Below are positions 1 to 5,835 of a stretch of DNA of 10,662 nucleotides, piece by piece; the stretch's first letter is position 1; each line of letters starts with the position of its first letter. The stretch comes from Bacteroidales bacterium UBA1733. GTDB lineage: Bacteria; Bacteroidota; Bacteroidia; Bacteroidales; UBA3663. The stretch is taken from assembly GCA_002315795.1 (NCBI GenBank), contig DCIF01000037.1, positions 4,905 to 15,566 of the forward strand, written 5' to 3'. A program made the position numbers and the translations under genes. The notes under the pieces are model-generated. The model was not told where the DNA came from. It saw only the letters and a program-made list of their open reading frames with translations, and did no database searches.

Positions 1-3
1 CAT

Positions 4-64
4 GCGGCACCACAAGCCGATCTTAGATTGCTTCAAGATCGGACTGTGGTGTCGCAATTTTTTT
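4..64 (+). terminator. Rho-independent terminator of a rightward gene outside the window
   Basis: Two 21-nt arms (4-24 and 35-55) are complementary except at three positions, with a 10-nt loop. A T-run at 58-64 follows on the + strand, so the structure fits an intrinsic terminator for a gene reading in from left of position 1. The stem overlaps the last codons and stop of the leftward AraC-type gene, so the two convergent genes share this DNA. Whether it also stops leftward transcription cannot be judged, because the window ends at the other side of the stem. Confidence 0.8.
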
Positions 65-502
65 ATAGAGCTCAGCAATATCATGTTTTGATTGCTCAAG
101 CTCTTTATCAGAAAAATGGGAGCCTCTTTTAAAACCTTTTCTGAATTCATAAGGAGTATATCCAAAATGGTTCTCAAAGGCCTCAGCAAAATTTTTGTGG
201 CATGTATATCCACATTTCTGAGAGATTTCCCCAAAACTCATATCCGTTGTCTGCAAGTATTCTATGCCGGCAAGAACATGCCATTGAGAAACAAGCACGT
301 CAAGGTTATGTCCCATTAACACAAGTACAGCACTACTGAGATCTCTACGTTTGAAACCCAAGCTCTTTGCGATGTCGTTGCCTCTAAGACCTGGGTGTTC
401 ATTAAGGAGTCCAATGATGCGATCAAGAACTACCTCGCCAGTAGGTTTCTGACGATAGTTGCAGAATAGCTCAGAAATAGTAAAATTCGTAAGTCCAGCC
501 AT
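23..502 (-). CDS. Short AraC-type transcriptional regulator (DNA-binding domain only)
   Basis: The 159-residue protein carries the two-helix-turn-helix AraC/XylS DNA-binding fold and no ligand-binding domain. The first HTH is around residues 42-62 (NDIAKSLGFKRRDLSSAV). The second is around 88-112 (MSFGEISQKCGYTCHKNFAE) and is followed by the family's closing motif GYTPYEFRKGF at 114-124. Residues 131-150 look like a charged helix. Typical AraC regulators are near 300 residues, so this one probably senses through a partner, through the C-terminal helix, or not at all. The ATG at 502 is the first in frame and gives the complete domain. The 3' end overlaps the stem of the terminator at 4-64. A TAnnTTTG box lies 33 bp upstream and a 10-bp tandem repeat array just beyond it. 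The target genes are unknown; autoregulation is possible. The family assignment is firm, the role is not. Confidence 0.85.
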   Translation of the reverse strand: MAGLTNFTISELFCNYRQKPTGEVVLDRIIGLLNEHPGLRGNDIAKSLGFKRRDLSSAVLVLMGHNLDVLVSQWHVLAGIEYLQTTDMSFGEISQKCGYTCHKNFAEAFENHFGYTPYEFRKGFKRGSHFSDKELEQSKHDIAELYKKIATPQSDLEAI

Positions 503-534
503 AAGAATAAAGAATGTTTATCGATTTTCTGCTG

Positions 535-542
535 CAAAGATA
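535..542 (-). promoter_or_regulatory. Candidate -7 box for the AraC-type gene
   Basis: On the minus strand this reads TATCTTTG, an exact match to the Bacteroidetes -7 consensus TAnnTTTG. It would give a 5' leader of roughly 25-30 nt before the ATG at 502. No TTTG-like -33 box is found 19-21 bp upstream. The 10-bp repeat array starts about where the -33 box should end, so an activator bound there may replace it (inference). Confidence 0.5.
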
Positions 543-567
543 AGCAATTCTTTTTTCTAATAGGTGG

Positions 568-624
568 TTCCGTGTCGTTCCACGTCTTTCCACGTCTTTC
601 CGTGTCGTTCCGCGTTGTTCCGCA
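568..624. repeat. 10-bp tandem repeat array, about 5.5 units
   Basis: Uninterrupted 10-bp units run in strict register: CGTGTCGTTC, CACGTCTTTC, CACGTCTTTC, CGTGTCGTTC, CGCGTTGTTC, then a partial CGCAG, preceded by a partial GTGGTTC. The consensus is CRYGTYKTTC. The period is close to one helical turn, so every unit faces the same side of the DNA. The array lies between the small broken gene (642-891) and the AraC-type promoter. It could be a multi-site operator or a slipped-strand simple repeat; the sequence alone does not decide. Confidence 0.85.
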
Positions 625-641
625 GTCTGAAATAATAAAAA

Positions 642-891
642 TTATGGTTCTCCTAGATATTCATATATTAATTCGACTTGACGCTTGGTAAAGGTCTTAT
701 CGTATTTTCTACTTCCGGTGAGTGCCAATGCTTCACGCAAATCAGCACAACGGTCTATTAAAGAATGGAGGCGGCGGACAGCAACCTCAGGCGTATCGAT
801 CAGCTCCGGCCAATACTGGAGCGAGATCTGACATTTGGTGAACAGACGTTCTAAGATTTAATTGTGGATAATTTTTGTTTATAAGTCTCAT
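642..891 (-). pseudogene. Small unrecognised gene broken by a frameshift
   Basis: A leader with promoter (938-970) leads to an ATG at 891-889 preceded by the purine-rich GGAAAGTAAA. The first frame reads MRLINKNYPQLN and then runs to an early stop at 787-789. A second frame, open from 857 to the stop at 642-644, encodes 70 residues starting LERLFTKCQISLQYW and ending KRQVELIYEYLGEP, with no ATG of its own. Removing one base near 855 would join the frames into a protein of about 82 residues. The second frame has ordinary protein composition with regular hydrophobic spacing, which supports it as former or shifted coding sequence. I do not recognise the family. Alternatives are programmed frameshifting or a base-call error; no slippery heptamer is obvious. 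Confidence 0.5.
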
Positions 892-937
892 TTTACTTTC
901 CAGGTATAGTTTTCATTCTTTATCTGAATTGCGGCGG

Positions 938-970
938 CAAAGATAATGATTGTTTTTGATTCCGTGCAAT
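938..970 (-). promoter_or_regulatory. Promoter of the small frameshifted gene
   Basis: The minus strand reads ATTG, 21 bp spacer, TATCTTTG, which fits the Bacteroidetes -33/-7 pattern with an exact TAnnTTTG box. The predicted start near 930 leaves a leader of about 40 nt before the ATG at 891. A kept promoter in front of a broken frame suggests the break is recent, or not truly inactivating. Confidence 0.55.
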
Positions 971-1047
971 TTTATTCGAAAAATTATAGAAATTGTACAA
1001 TTTTCGTTACTATTTCAGCAACAATTACCGATTTTGACACTTAAAGA

Positions 1048-1093
1048 CAAAAAAAATAGCACCCATTTATCACAGATGAGTGCTACTTTTGTA
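1048..1093 (-). terminator. Rho-independent terminator of the 36-codon gene
   Basis: On the minus strand TAGCACTCAT pairs with ATGGGTGCTA (one G-U pair) around a 9-nt loop, followed immediately by eight T residues. An A-rich run before the stem pairs with the U-tract, so weak bidirectional action is possible. It lies 25 nt after the stop of the small ORF at 1118-1228. No gene is seen between 892 and 1047; that stretch holds only the promoter at 938-970. Confidence 0.85.
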
Positions 1094-1117
1094 TGATTCT
1101 ACTTATATTTGATCCAA

Positions 1118-1228
1118 TTAGATGAATGGGTTAATCCCCGAATCATAACATGGTTTATAGACCTTGTACATTGTAGTGCAATAGTCCTTAAATGCCTTTT
1201 TTACAAAGCTTTTTACTTGCTTTCTCAT
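1118..1228 (-). CDS. Small basic protein of 36 residues, unrecognised
   Basis: This ORF stands as a complete transcription unit. A consensus promoter lies about 65-95 bp upstream and a strong terminator begins 25 bp after the stop. The protein begins MRKQVKSFVKKAFKDYC and ends YDSGINPFI. Net charge is about +6 (seven Lys and one Arg against two Asp). Lys at 3, 6, 10 and 14 alternate with V5, F8, A12 and F13, suggesting a short amphipathic basic helix. The second half is rich in tyrosine (16, 21, 24, 28) with Cys at 17 and 27. An in-frame stop lies upstream and this ATG is the only start available. A tiny frame (MVML) ends in a TGA overlapping this ATG as ATGA, and AAGG sits 9 nt before its start, so translation may be coupled. 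Function is unknown; a small membrane-binding or regulatory protein is possible. If not translated, the unit would be a small RNA of about 235 nt. Confidence 0.6.
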   Translation of the reverse strand: MRKQVKSFVKKAFKDYCTTMYKVYKPCYDSGINPFI

Positions 1229-1291
1229 AACATTACCATTTAATAATACCTTAAATAAACACTAATTGCAAATATCTGTCTTTCGACGACG

Positions 1292-1322
1292 CAAAGGTAA
1301 GGCGCTTTTTCTAAGTTTCAAA
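1292..1322 (-). promoter_or_regulatory. Consensus Bacteroidetes promoter of the 36-codon gene
   Basis: The minus strand reads TTTG, 19 bp spacer, TACCTTTG: both boxes match the published Bacteroidetes consensus exactly, and this is the best promoter in the window. Start is predicted near 1285, giving a leader of about 57 nt and a transcript of about 235 nt to the terminator at 1048-1093. Confidence 0.8.
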
Positions 1323-1407
1323 CATAGTAAGGTGAAAAAAGAACTTCAGAAGGCCTCTATGGCACCATTTGCTAAATATACTGAGCAAAAAGAATGGATT
1401 CTATGCC

Positions 1408-1422
1408 ATTATGGGCCATAAT
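1408..1422. promoter_or_regulatory. Possible operator upstream of trkH
   Basis: ATTATGG, one base, CCATAAT is a perfect 7-bp inverted repeat lying 10 bp upstream of the presumed trkH -33 box. Its core GGGCCATA (1413-1420) recurs at 1466-1473, directly after the -7 box, at a distance of 53 bp or about five helical turns. A repressor bound at both sites would bracket the promoter. No regulator is identified, and chance cannot be excluded for a site this short. Confidence 0.35.
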
Positions 1423-1432
1423 ATTATCGATT

Positions 1433-1465
1433 TTTCACTCATTGACTCAAAAAAAACTACCTTTG
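1433..1465 (+). promoter_or_regulatory. Candidate promoter of trkH
   Basis: TACCTTTG at 1458-1465 is an exact -7 box. At 21 bp upstream is TTTC, a three-of-four match to the -33 box. Transcription would start near 1472, leaving a leader of about 50 nt before the ATG at 1523. Confidence 0.6.
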
Positions 1466-1522
1466 GGGCCATATTAAGGAAAATTACAAGCAAAAATAAG
1501 GAAATATCTCCATTAACAACGA

Positions 1523-3043
1523 ATGACTACATTAAACTGGCCCCTTATCAGACAGACTTGCGGCAGGCTGCTGCTACTTGAATCGCTCTTCATGTCGGTG
1601 GCTACTTGCGTGGCCATCTACTACTGGTGGAGCGAAGGAGAGCAGGACGTCATGGCACTTGCCATACCCGCACTCAGTTGCGCAACACTTGGAGGTTTAT
1701 TGACGCTTAACTGGGGAAAGAAAGTCGATCCGAGAGTTACTCAGTGCGAAGGATTTCTCATCGTCTCACTGATGTGGATCGTCTTCTCCCTCTTCGGCAT
1801 GCAGCCATATCTGATCCATGGCACATGTTCGCACGTCTGTGATGCATTTCTCGAGACAATGTCCGGCTTCACCACCACAGGATGCACCGTGCTTAATAAT
1901 ATTGATGCAGAGCCTCATGGTATTCTGCTCTGGCGCAGTCTAACTCAATGGATTGGAGGATTAGGTATTGTGGTATTCTCACTGGCGCTTCTGCCACATA
2001 TCGAACCAGGAACCGTCCAGATGTTCAGTGCAGAAGTAACTGGCATGACCGTAGATAAGCTACGTCCGAAGATTCAGGATACATCCCGACGTCTCTGGAT
2101 CATCTACGTAGGTATGACCATTGCCTGCTGTATATTATATATTATAGGAGGAATGTCGGTTTTCGACGGTGTCTGTCATTCCATGACAACTTTAGCAACA
2201 GGAGGATTCTCAACACACCAGGCCAGCATTGGCTGGTTTCACTCCGCTTTCATAGAATATGTCTGTGTCATCTTCCTCTTTCTGGCCAGTATCAATTTCT
2301 CACTATATTATATGGCACTGAGAGGCATCTTCCATCAGTTTTGGAGAAATGAAGAGTTACGCTGGTTTACCTATATCGTTATTGGCGCTACCCTTGTTTT
2401 CTTAGGCCTCATCGGCGCAGAATACTATCAAGGCGGCATGTCAGACGAGAAACTTGCCGCTATGCCTCATGGTTTTGCCGACAGTTTCCGAGCTTCGCTC
2501 TTTCATGTGATGACCATCATTTCCACCACAGGATTCCAAGGAGAAGCATACGACTACCAACTCTGGGGACGAGTCTTCTGGGTTCCTACCTTGTTTATCA
2601 TGGCTTGTGGTGGCTGTGCTGGTTCAACAGCCGGTGGTTTCAAGATTCTGCGACTTGTCATTCTGATCAAGAACCTGGGAGCCGTGGTCCGCATGTCCTT
2701 ACAGTCCCGGTCTTTTGGCTCAGTGATGCTCGACAATCACCCTCTCCGGCCTGAGTTCATCCAGCGTACCTTGGCGTTTATCTTTGTCTTTTTTCTCGTT
2801 TCACTATCCTGCATCATTGTCATGATGCTCGAAGGAATAGATATGGATACAGCCATCGGCACGACCATTTCAGCCATTGGCAACTGTGGTCCTGGTTTAG
2901 GACAAACCGGACCCGCTTTCACCTGGTCCGAATTACCAGACTTGAGTAAGTGGGTACTCAGCTTCACCATGCTTATCGGTCGTTTAGAGATCTTTACCTT
3001 CCTGCTCCTTTTCACTCCCTTGTTCTGGCAAAAGAGGAAATAA
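1523..3043 (+). CDS. trkH: Trk-type potassium uptake protein TrkH
   Basis: This is the ion-conducting subunit of the Trk K+ uptake system in the inner membrane. At 506 residues it has full family length. It shows the four pore-loop signatures of the pseudo-tetrameric SKT superfamily: GFTTTGC (115-121), TLATGGFS (223-230), ISTTGFQ (333-339) and AIGNCGPGLG (451-460). Each has the glycine expected in the selectivity filter. GGCAGSTAGG (363-372) and the C-terminal GRLEIFTFL (486-494) are also typical. The ATG at 1523 puts the first membrane helix near residues 15-35, as in relatives. TrkH normally works with the cytoplasmic NAD/ATP-binding gate TrkA. No trkA is next to it; the downstream gene is convergent, so TrkA must be encoded elsewhere. 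The gene is monocistronic by layout and may be controlled through the repeats around its promoter. Confidence 0.95.
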   Translation: MTTLNWPLIRQTCGRLLLLESLFMSVATCVAIYYWWSEGEQDVMALAIPALSCATLGGLLTLNWGKKVDPRVTQCEGFLIVSLMWIVFSLFGMQPYLIHGTCSHVCDAFLETMSGFTTTGCTVLNNIDAEPHGILLWRSLTQWIGGLGIVVFSLALLPHIEPGTVQMFSAEVTGMTVDKLRPKIQDTSRRLWIIYVGMTIACCILYIIGGMSVFDGVCHSMTTLATGGFSTHQASIGWFHSAFIEYVCVIFLFLASINFSLYYMALRGIFHQFWRNEELRWFTYIVIGATLVFLGLIGAEYYQGGMSDEKLAAMPHGFADSFRASLFHVMTIISTTGFQGEAYDYQLWGRVFWVPTLFIMACGGCAGSTAGGFKILRLVILIKNLGAVVRMSLQSRSFGSVMLDNHPLRPEFIQRTLAFIFVFFLVSLSCIIVMMLEGIDMDTAIGTTISAIGNCGPGLGQTGPAFTWSELPDLSKWVLSFTMLIGRLEIFTFLLLFTPLFWQKRK

Positions 3044-3066
3044 AAGACTCAATGGCAATTGCCAAT

Positions 3067-3101
3067 AAAAAGAACAGGCTATCCTCACGGACTGCCTGTT
3101 C
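3067..3101 (-). terminator. Terminator of the six-gene leftward operon
   Basis: GAACAGGC (3072-3079) pairs perfectly with GCCTGTTC (3094-3101) across a 14-nt loop. On the minus strand the stem is followed by five T residues, so it fits the end of leftward transcription 60 bp after the stop of the gene at 3161-3844. It lies 28 bp beyond the trkH stop and may also slow rightward transcription, although no T-run follows on the + strand. Confidence 0.75.
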
Positions 3102-3160
3102 CAAGGTTATCAAATCTTTTGATTCATTAATGCTATATCTTCTGCTGGCATTCCAGCACT

Positions 3161-3844
3161 TCATTCTTCAATTTCTGTCCACATCACTGGCTTATGAATC
3201 TTCAGTAGCGACTGTGGACGTGATGGGATAATCTCCTCTTCTTCCTTAAAAGAATAAACCATTGCAGCCACCGAGCTTCTGTTGTATGCTCGCTCAATAG
3301 CGAGCATCGCCTTGACATCTGGCATGCTGTAATTATCTTCTAAATGAATGTCATGACGGTTGTACTTGACACAAACAGAGAATTTCTTTTCAGGAGCATA
3401 AAAAGCATAGCGGGTAGAGGTCTGCAGATATACGCCATCCTCGCTCACATTCTGACGCTCATTTTTCTCAATATGCTCCAGAGTACAGTAGGGCTGGATA
3501 TACTCTGAGAGCACTTCTTTTTCCTCGTCATTGTATTTATAGATACAGAAACCTTCCTTGCCGACAATCGCCAGAAAGCGAACATGACGCAAATGGAAGT
3601 CATGAATAGCTTTGATCAGGAAGAAGACTCCAAGGGTCATAGAGACAGACAATCCGGTCTGTGTCCAAGGTGCAACGTACTGGCCTATTCCATAGTTTTT
3701 TGCAATAACTGCAAAGATCAGGAAACAAACAAAAGTAAGCAAGTAGTTTTTTACATGATGACGCTCACTTTCCCAGAGGTATCTGCCGATCTCCTCACCG
3801 ATGATACTCGGACTTTTTCTCTTTTCAATCGATCTCATAATCAT
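3161..3844 (-). CDS. Two-helix membrane protein of unknown function
   Basis: I do not recognise a family for this 227-residue protein. A basic N-terminus (residues 1-33) precedes two hydrophobic segments, about 34-50 (YLLTFVCFLIFAVIA) and 62-80 (QTGLSVSMTLGVFFLIKAI). Residues 85-180 form a soluble part with alternating hydrophobic residues (VRFLAIVGKEGFCIYKYND), which could be a beta-rich, PH-like domain. The positive-inside rule places both ends in the cytoplasm. An acidic EEEE run is at 201-204. It follows the M14-like gene by 51 bp without a recognisable promoter and precedes the terminator, so it is probably the last gene of the operon. Being membrane-anchored, it could locate the peptide-processing proteins at the membrane, which is inference only. 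The start could also be the second Met (residue 3). Confidence 0.75.
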   Translation of the reverse strand: MIMRSIEKRKSPSIIGEEIGRYLWESERHHVKNYLLTFVCFLIFAVIAKNYGIGQYVAPWTQTGLSVSMTLGVFFLIKAIHDFHLRHVRFLAIVGKEGFCIYKYNDEEKEVLSEYIQPYCTLEHIEKNERQNVSEDGVYLQTSTRYAFYAPEKKFSVCVKYNRHDIHLEDNYSMPDVKAMLAIERAYNRSSVAAMVYSFKEEEEIIPSRPQSLLKIHKPVMWTEIEE

Positions 3845-3895
3845 TAAAACCTAATAACACATAAACCTATTTATCACACTATTATCAAAACAGCA

Positions 3896-4843
3896 TCAGC
3901 TTTCTGTTTTCTCTGCGGCAATCAGTCTGAACAACAGCGTGTTCTGAAACGCAATAGACTTATTACGAGCGAAGAAGATGATTCCGTCTTCCGGAGCCTT
4001 GACCTTCGCCACCTCACTGCCGTCATACGGATGCATAATGCGGGCAATGACCTGATGACGTTTCACCTGATCTCCCGGATGCGCCTCAACAATAAGGATT
4101 CCTGCATGAGGCGCCTGGATGGAAATGACCTGTTCTGAGGTCACCACCTGCGGATCGGCCACTCCTTCAGAAACGACAGCATAAGATACAAATTTCTTAT
4201 TCGCCATAAACCGGCAGATAGCGTCAATCGAGACTTCAGCCATCTCATGGTCAATATAATCTGTCGAACCAGCATAGATAGAGAAAGCCTGCGTCTCCCA
4301 GATCTGCCAGTTATAGTTGAGCAGTACCGTATCAAAGGGTTCTGGTGTGCGGATACCAATAATCGGGAATCCGAACAACCGCGCATCGTCAACATCCTCA
4401 AAACCCGTGCGAATCATACGCACATGAGGCAGGAACTGACCAGGCAAATAGAAGGATGCCAACTGGATGCCATAGTGGAAATCCTTGATAAATTCAAAGA
4501 GTCCGGCCGCGATACGCTGAGTCGTCTCACCCTGGTCGTAGCCAGGGAACATGCGGTTGATGTCCGTACCATCAAGAGCCCAGAAACGCTTTTCTATATT
4601 GATGCTGAAAGGATTGGCCGAAGGGATGACCGAAATAGATATCCCCTCTGGTATGCGTCCCTGCTCCTCAGCCTCCTTAAGCAACGCCACCATACGGCTG
4701 GCAATGTATTGCTGCTGAATCTCATCACCACGCATGGAACCTACGATACAGAGGCTCTTCTCTCCATGTCCGAAGGTGTATGACCTGATACGGAAGTCAT
4801 CACGATAAGGCGATGACATGCTGAATATTGTCTGAATTTTCAT
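3896..4843 (-). CDS. Catalytically degenerate M14/AstE-like deacylase paralogue
   Basis: This 315-residue protein has the fold and length of the succinylglutamate desuccinylase/aspartoacylase-like family (COG3608 type) and aligns along its length with its neighbour at 4840-5766. The key residues are gone. The zinc motif HGDE is RGDE here (Arg38), the second zinc histidine (DIHAS in the neighbour) is Gln127 (GIQLAS), and the catalytic glutamate position (VAEMG) is Tyr190 (SIYAG). The structural motif DINRMFPG (94-101) and the C-terminal lipoyl-like beta domain (about 243-308, with AHPGDQVKRHQVIA and KVKAPEDGIIF) remain. The reading frame is intact, so it is a maintained pseudoenzyme rather than a pseudogene. 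Its ATG overlaps the stop of the active paralogue by 4 nt, so the two are translated together. Inference: a non-catalytic partner or substrate-holding subunit of that enzyme. Confidence 0.85.
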   Translation of the reverse strand: MKIQTIFSMSSPYRDDFRIRSYTFGHGEKSLCIVGSMRGDEIQQQYIASRMVALLKEAEEQGRIPEGISISVIPSANPFSINIEKRFWALDGTDINRMFPGYDQGETTQRIAAGLFEFIKDFHYGIQLASFYLPGQFLPHVRMIRTGFEDVDDARLFGFPIIGIRTPEPFDTVLLNYNWQIWETQAFSIYAGSTDYIDHEMAEVSIDAICRFMANKKFVSYAVVSEGVADPQVVTSEQVISIQAPHAGILIVEAHPGDQVKRHQVIARIMHPYDGSEVAKVKAPEDGIIFFARNKSIAFQNTLLFRLIAAEKTES

Positions 4844-5766
4844 TGTTTACGAAATATACGAGCCAGTAATGAACCTTCATAAACCATAGGATATGCACGT
4901 ATGGTGAACAGCAATCCGTCACAAGGAGCCTTCACGTCACAGATTACATCACCCGTCAGCGGTGAGATGATCTGTCCGATGCTTTGACCAGCAGCCACAT
5001 GCATATCATTATGGATACCAGTCACAAATACGCCAGAAGCAGTTGCGTTAATAAATGAAACAGCATCACCCTGACAGATCATACTCTCTCCGATCTTGTC
5101 TGGTTCCGGAGCCTCCTTCCAGATTTGCATGTGATACATAAGGTTCTGAATACCATCCACCAGATGCTGGCACATCGGACGGTTGATTCTGCCTCCGACT
5201 CCCATCTCAGCTACCAGGCAGGGCGTTCCCGTACTATTGAGCGAATGCGCCAGCGTAGCCTCAAGCACCGTTGCTGCCTGATGAATCCAGATAAAGTCAA
5301 TACCCATCAGCTTGGCAAAAGGAACCAGTGTCCCGGCCGTCATCTCAGAGATGCGTACCTGCGGGATCTCGCGCAAAAAGATATTCGACGCATGTATGTC
5401 AATGACCATGTCTGCACCAGAGAGATCAGTATAGATATCGTGCGCCACCTTCTCTATCATTGAGCCACGCGGATGACCTGGGAAGATACGGTTCATATCC
5501 AGGTCAAAAGCCGGAACACCACGCTGCATAGAGTCAATCCCTAACGGATTGAGAGCCGGATAGATATCAATCGTACCCGTCAGATAGTCCGGGTGCTGCT
5601 TCACCATCTGGTTGAGCAGAAAACAGACGTATTGTCCTTCCAGTTCATCACCATGCGTACCCGTCACGATACAGATACGTGGTCCCTGGCCGCGTGAGTG
5701 ATGATTCTTGACGATGCGGAATTCTTCATCTACCGGCATCTCAAGAGATGTAACATTCTGAATCAC
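4840..5766 (-). CDS. M14/AstE-type zinc deacylase or carboxypeptidase-like hydrolase
   Basis: A complete 308-residue member of the AstE/aspartoacylase-like M14 family, which cleaves amide bonds of N-acyl amino acids or of small peptides. Visible catalytic parts are THGDE at 37-41 (zinc ligands His38 and Glu41), DIHAS at 123-127 (His125 as third ligand) and VAEMG at 185-189 (Glu187 as general base). The substrate-binding LDMNRIFPG is at 89-97. The C-terminal part (about 243-305) resembles a lipoyl or biotinyl-type beta domain (AAGQSIGQI, DVKAPCDGLLF), as in other COG3608 proteins. It has no signal peptide and is probably cytoplasmic. It lies 69 bp after the transglutaminase gene and overlaps the degenerate paralogue by 4 nt. 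In this operon it could cut the amide product of the ATP-grasp ligase; the substrate is not known. Confidence 0.9.
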   Translation of the reverse strand: MIQNVTSLEMPVDEEFRIVKNHHSRGQGPRICIVTGTHGDELEGQYVCFLLNQMVKQHPDYLTGTIDIYPALNPLGIDSMQRGVPAFDLDMNRIFPGHPRGSMIEKVAHDIYTDLSGADMVIDIHASNIFLREIPQVRISEMTAGTLVPFAKLMGIDFIWIHQAATVLEATLAHSLNSTGTPCLVAEMGVGGRINRPMCQHLVDGIQNLMYHMQIWKEAPEPDKIGESMICQGDAVSFINATASGVFVTGIHNDMHVAAGQSIGQIISPLTGDVICDVKAPCDGLLFTIRAYPMVYEGSLLARIFRKQ

Positions 5767-5772
5767 AAAAGA

Positions 5773-5804
5773 AATGAATAATTAATAATGAATAACTAAT
5801 AATT
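5773..5804. repeat. Intra-operon spacer repeat, copy 1
   Basis: The 69-bp gap between the transglutaminase and M14 genes holds AATGAATAATT (5773-5783) and ACTAATAATT (5795-5804). The same two words occur in the same order in the 41-bp gap at 7333-7367. Both are AT-rich, so chance is possible. They may be related spacers that affect translation or RNA processing. Confidence 0.4.
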
Positions 5805-5835
5805 GAATACCCGTTGAGCGACAGATATTCAATCG

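Noticed and set aside
568..624. CRISPR-like array
   Set aside because: The units are 10 bp, directly abutting, without spacers, and no cas gene is near.
1465..1544. GGGGCCA and TGGCCCC as a hairpin hiding the trkH start codon
   Set aside because: The first arm lies at or before the predicted transcription start, so it would not be in the RNA.
1369..1581. 70-codon rightward open frame at the 5' side of trkH
   Set aside because: It spans the trkH promoter and start in another frame, has low-complexity composition, and ends inside trkH. It is a chance frame.
3053..3064. 12-bp palindrome TGGCAATTGCCA after trkH as a terminator
   Set aside because: It has no loop and is followed by A residues, not a T-run, on the + strand.
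4247..4783. 178-codon rightward open frame
   Set aside because: It lies antisense to the M14-like paralogue, which has clear homology to its neighbour; the antisense product resembles no known protein and has no promoter.
5125..5463. 112-codon rightward open frame
   Set aside because: Antisense shadow of the intact M14 deacylase gene.
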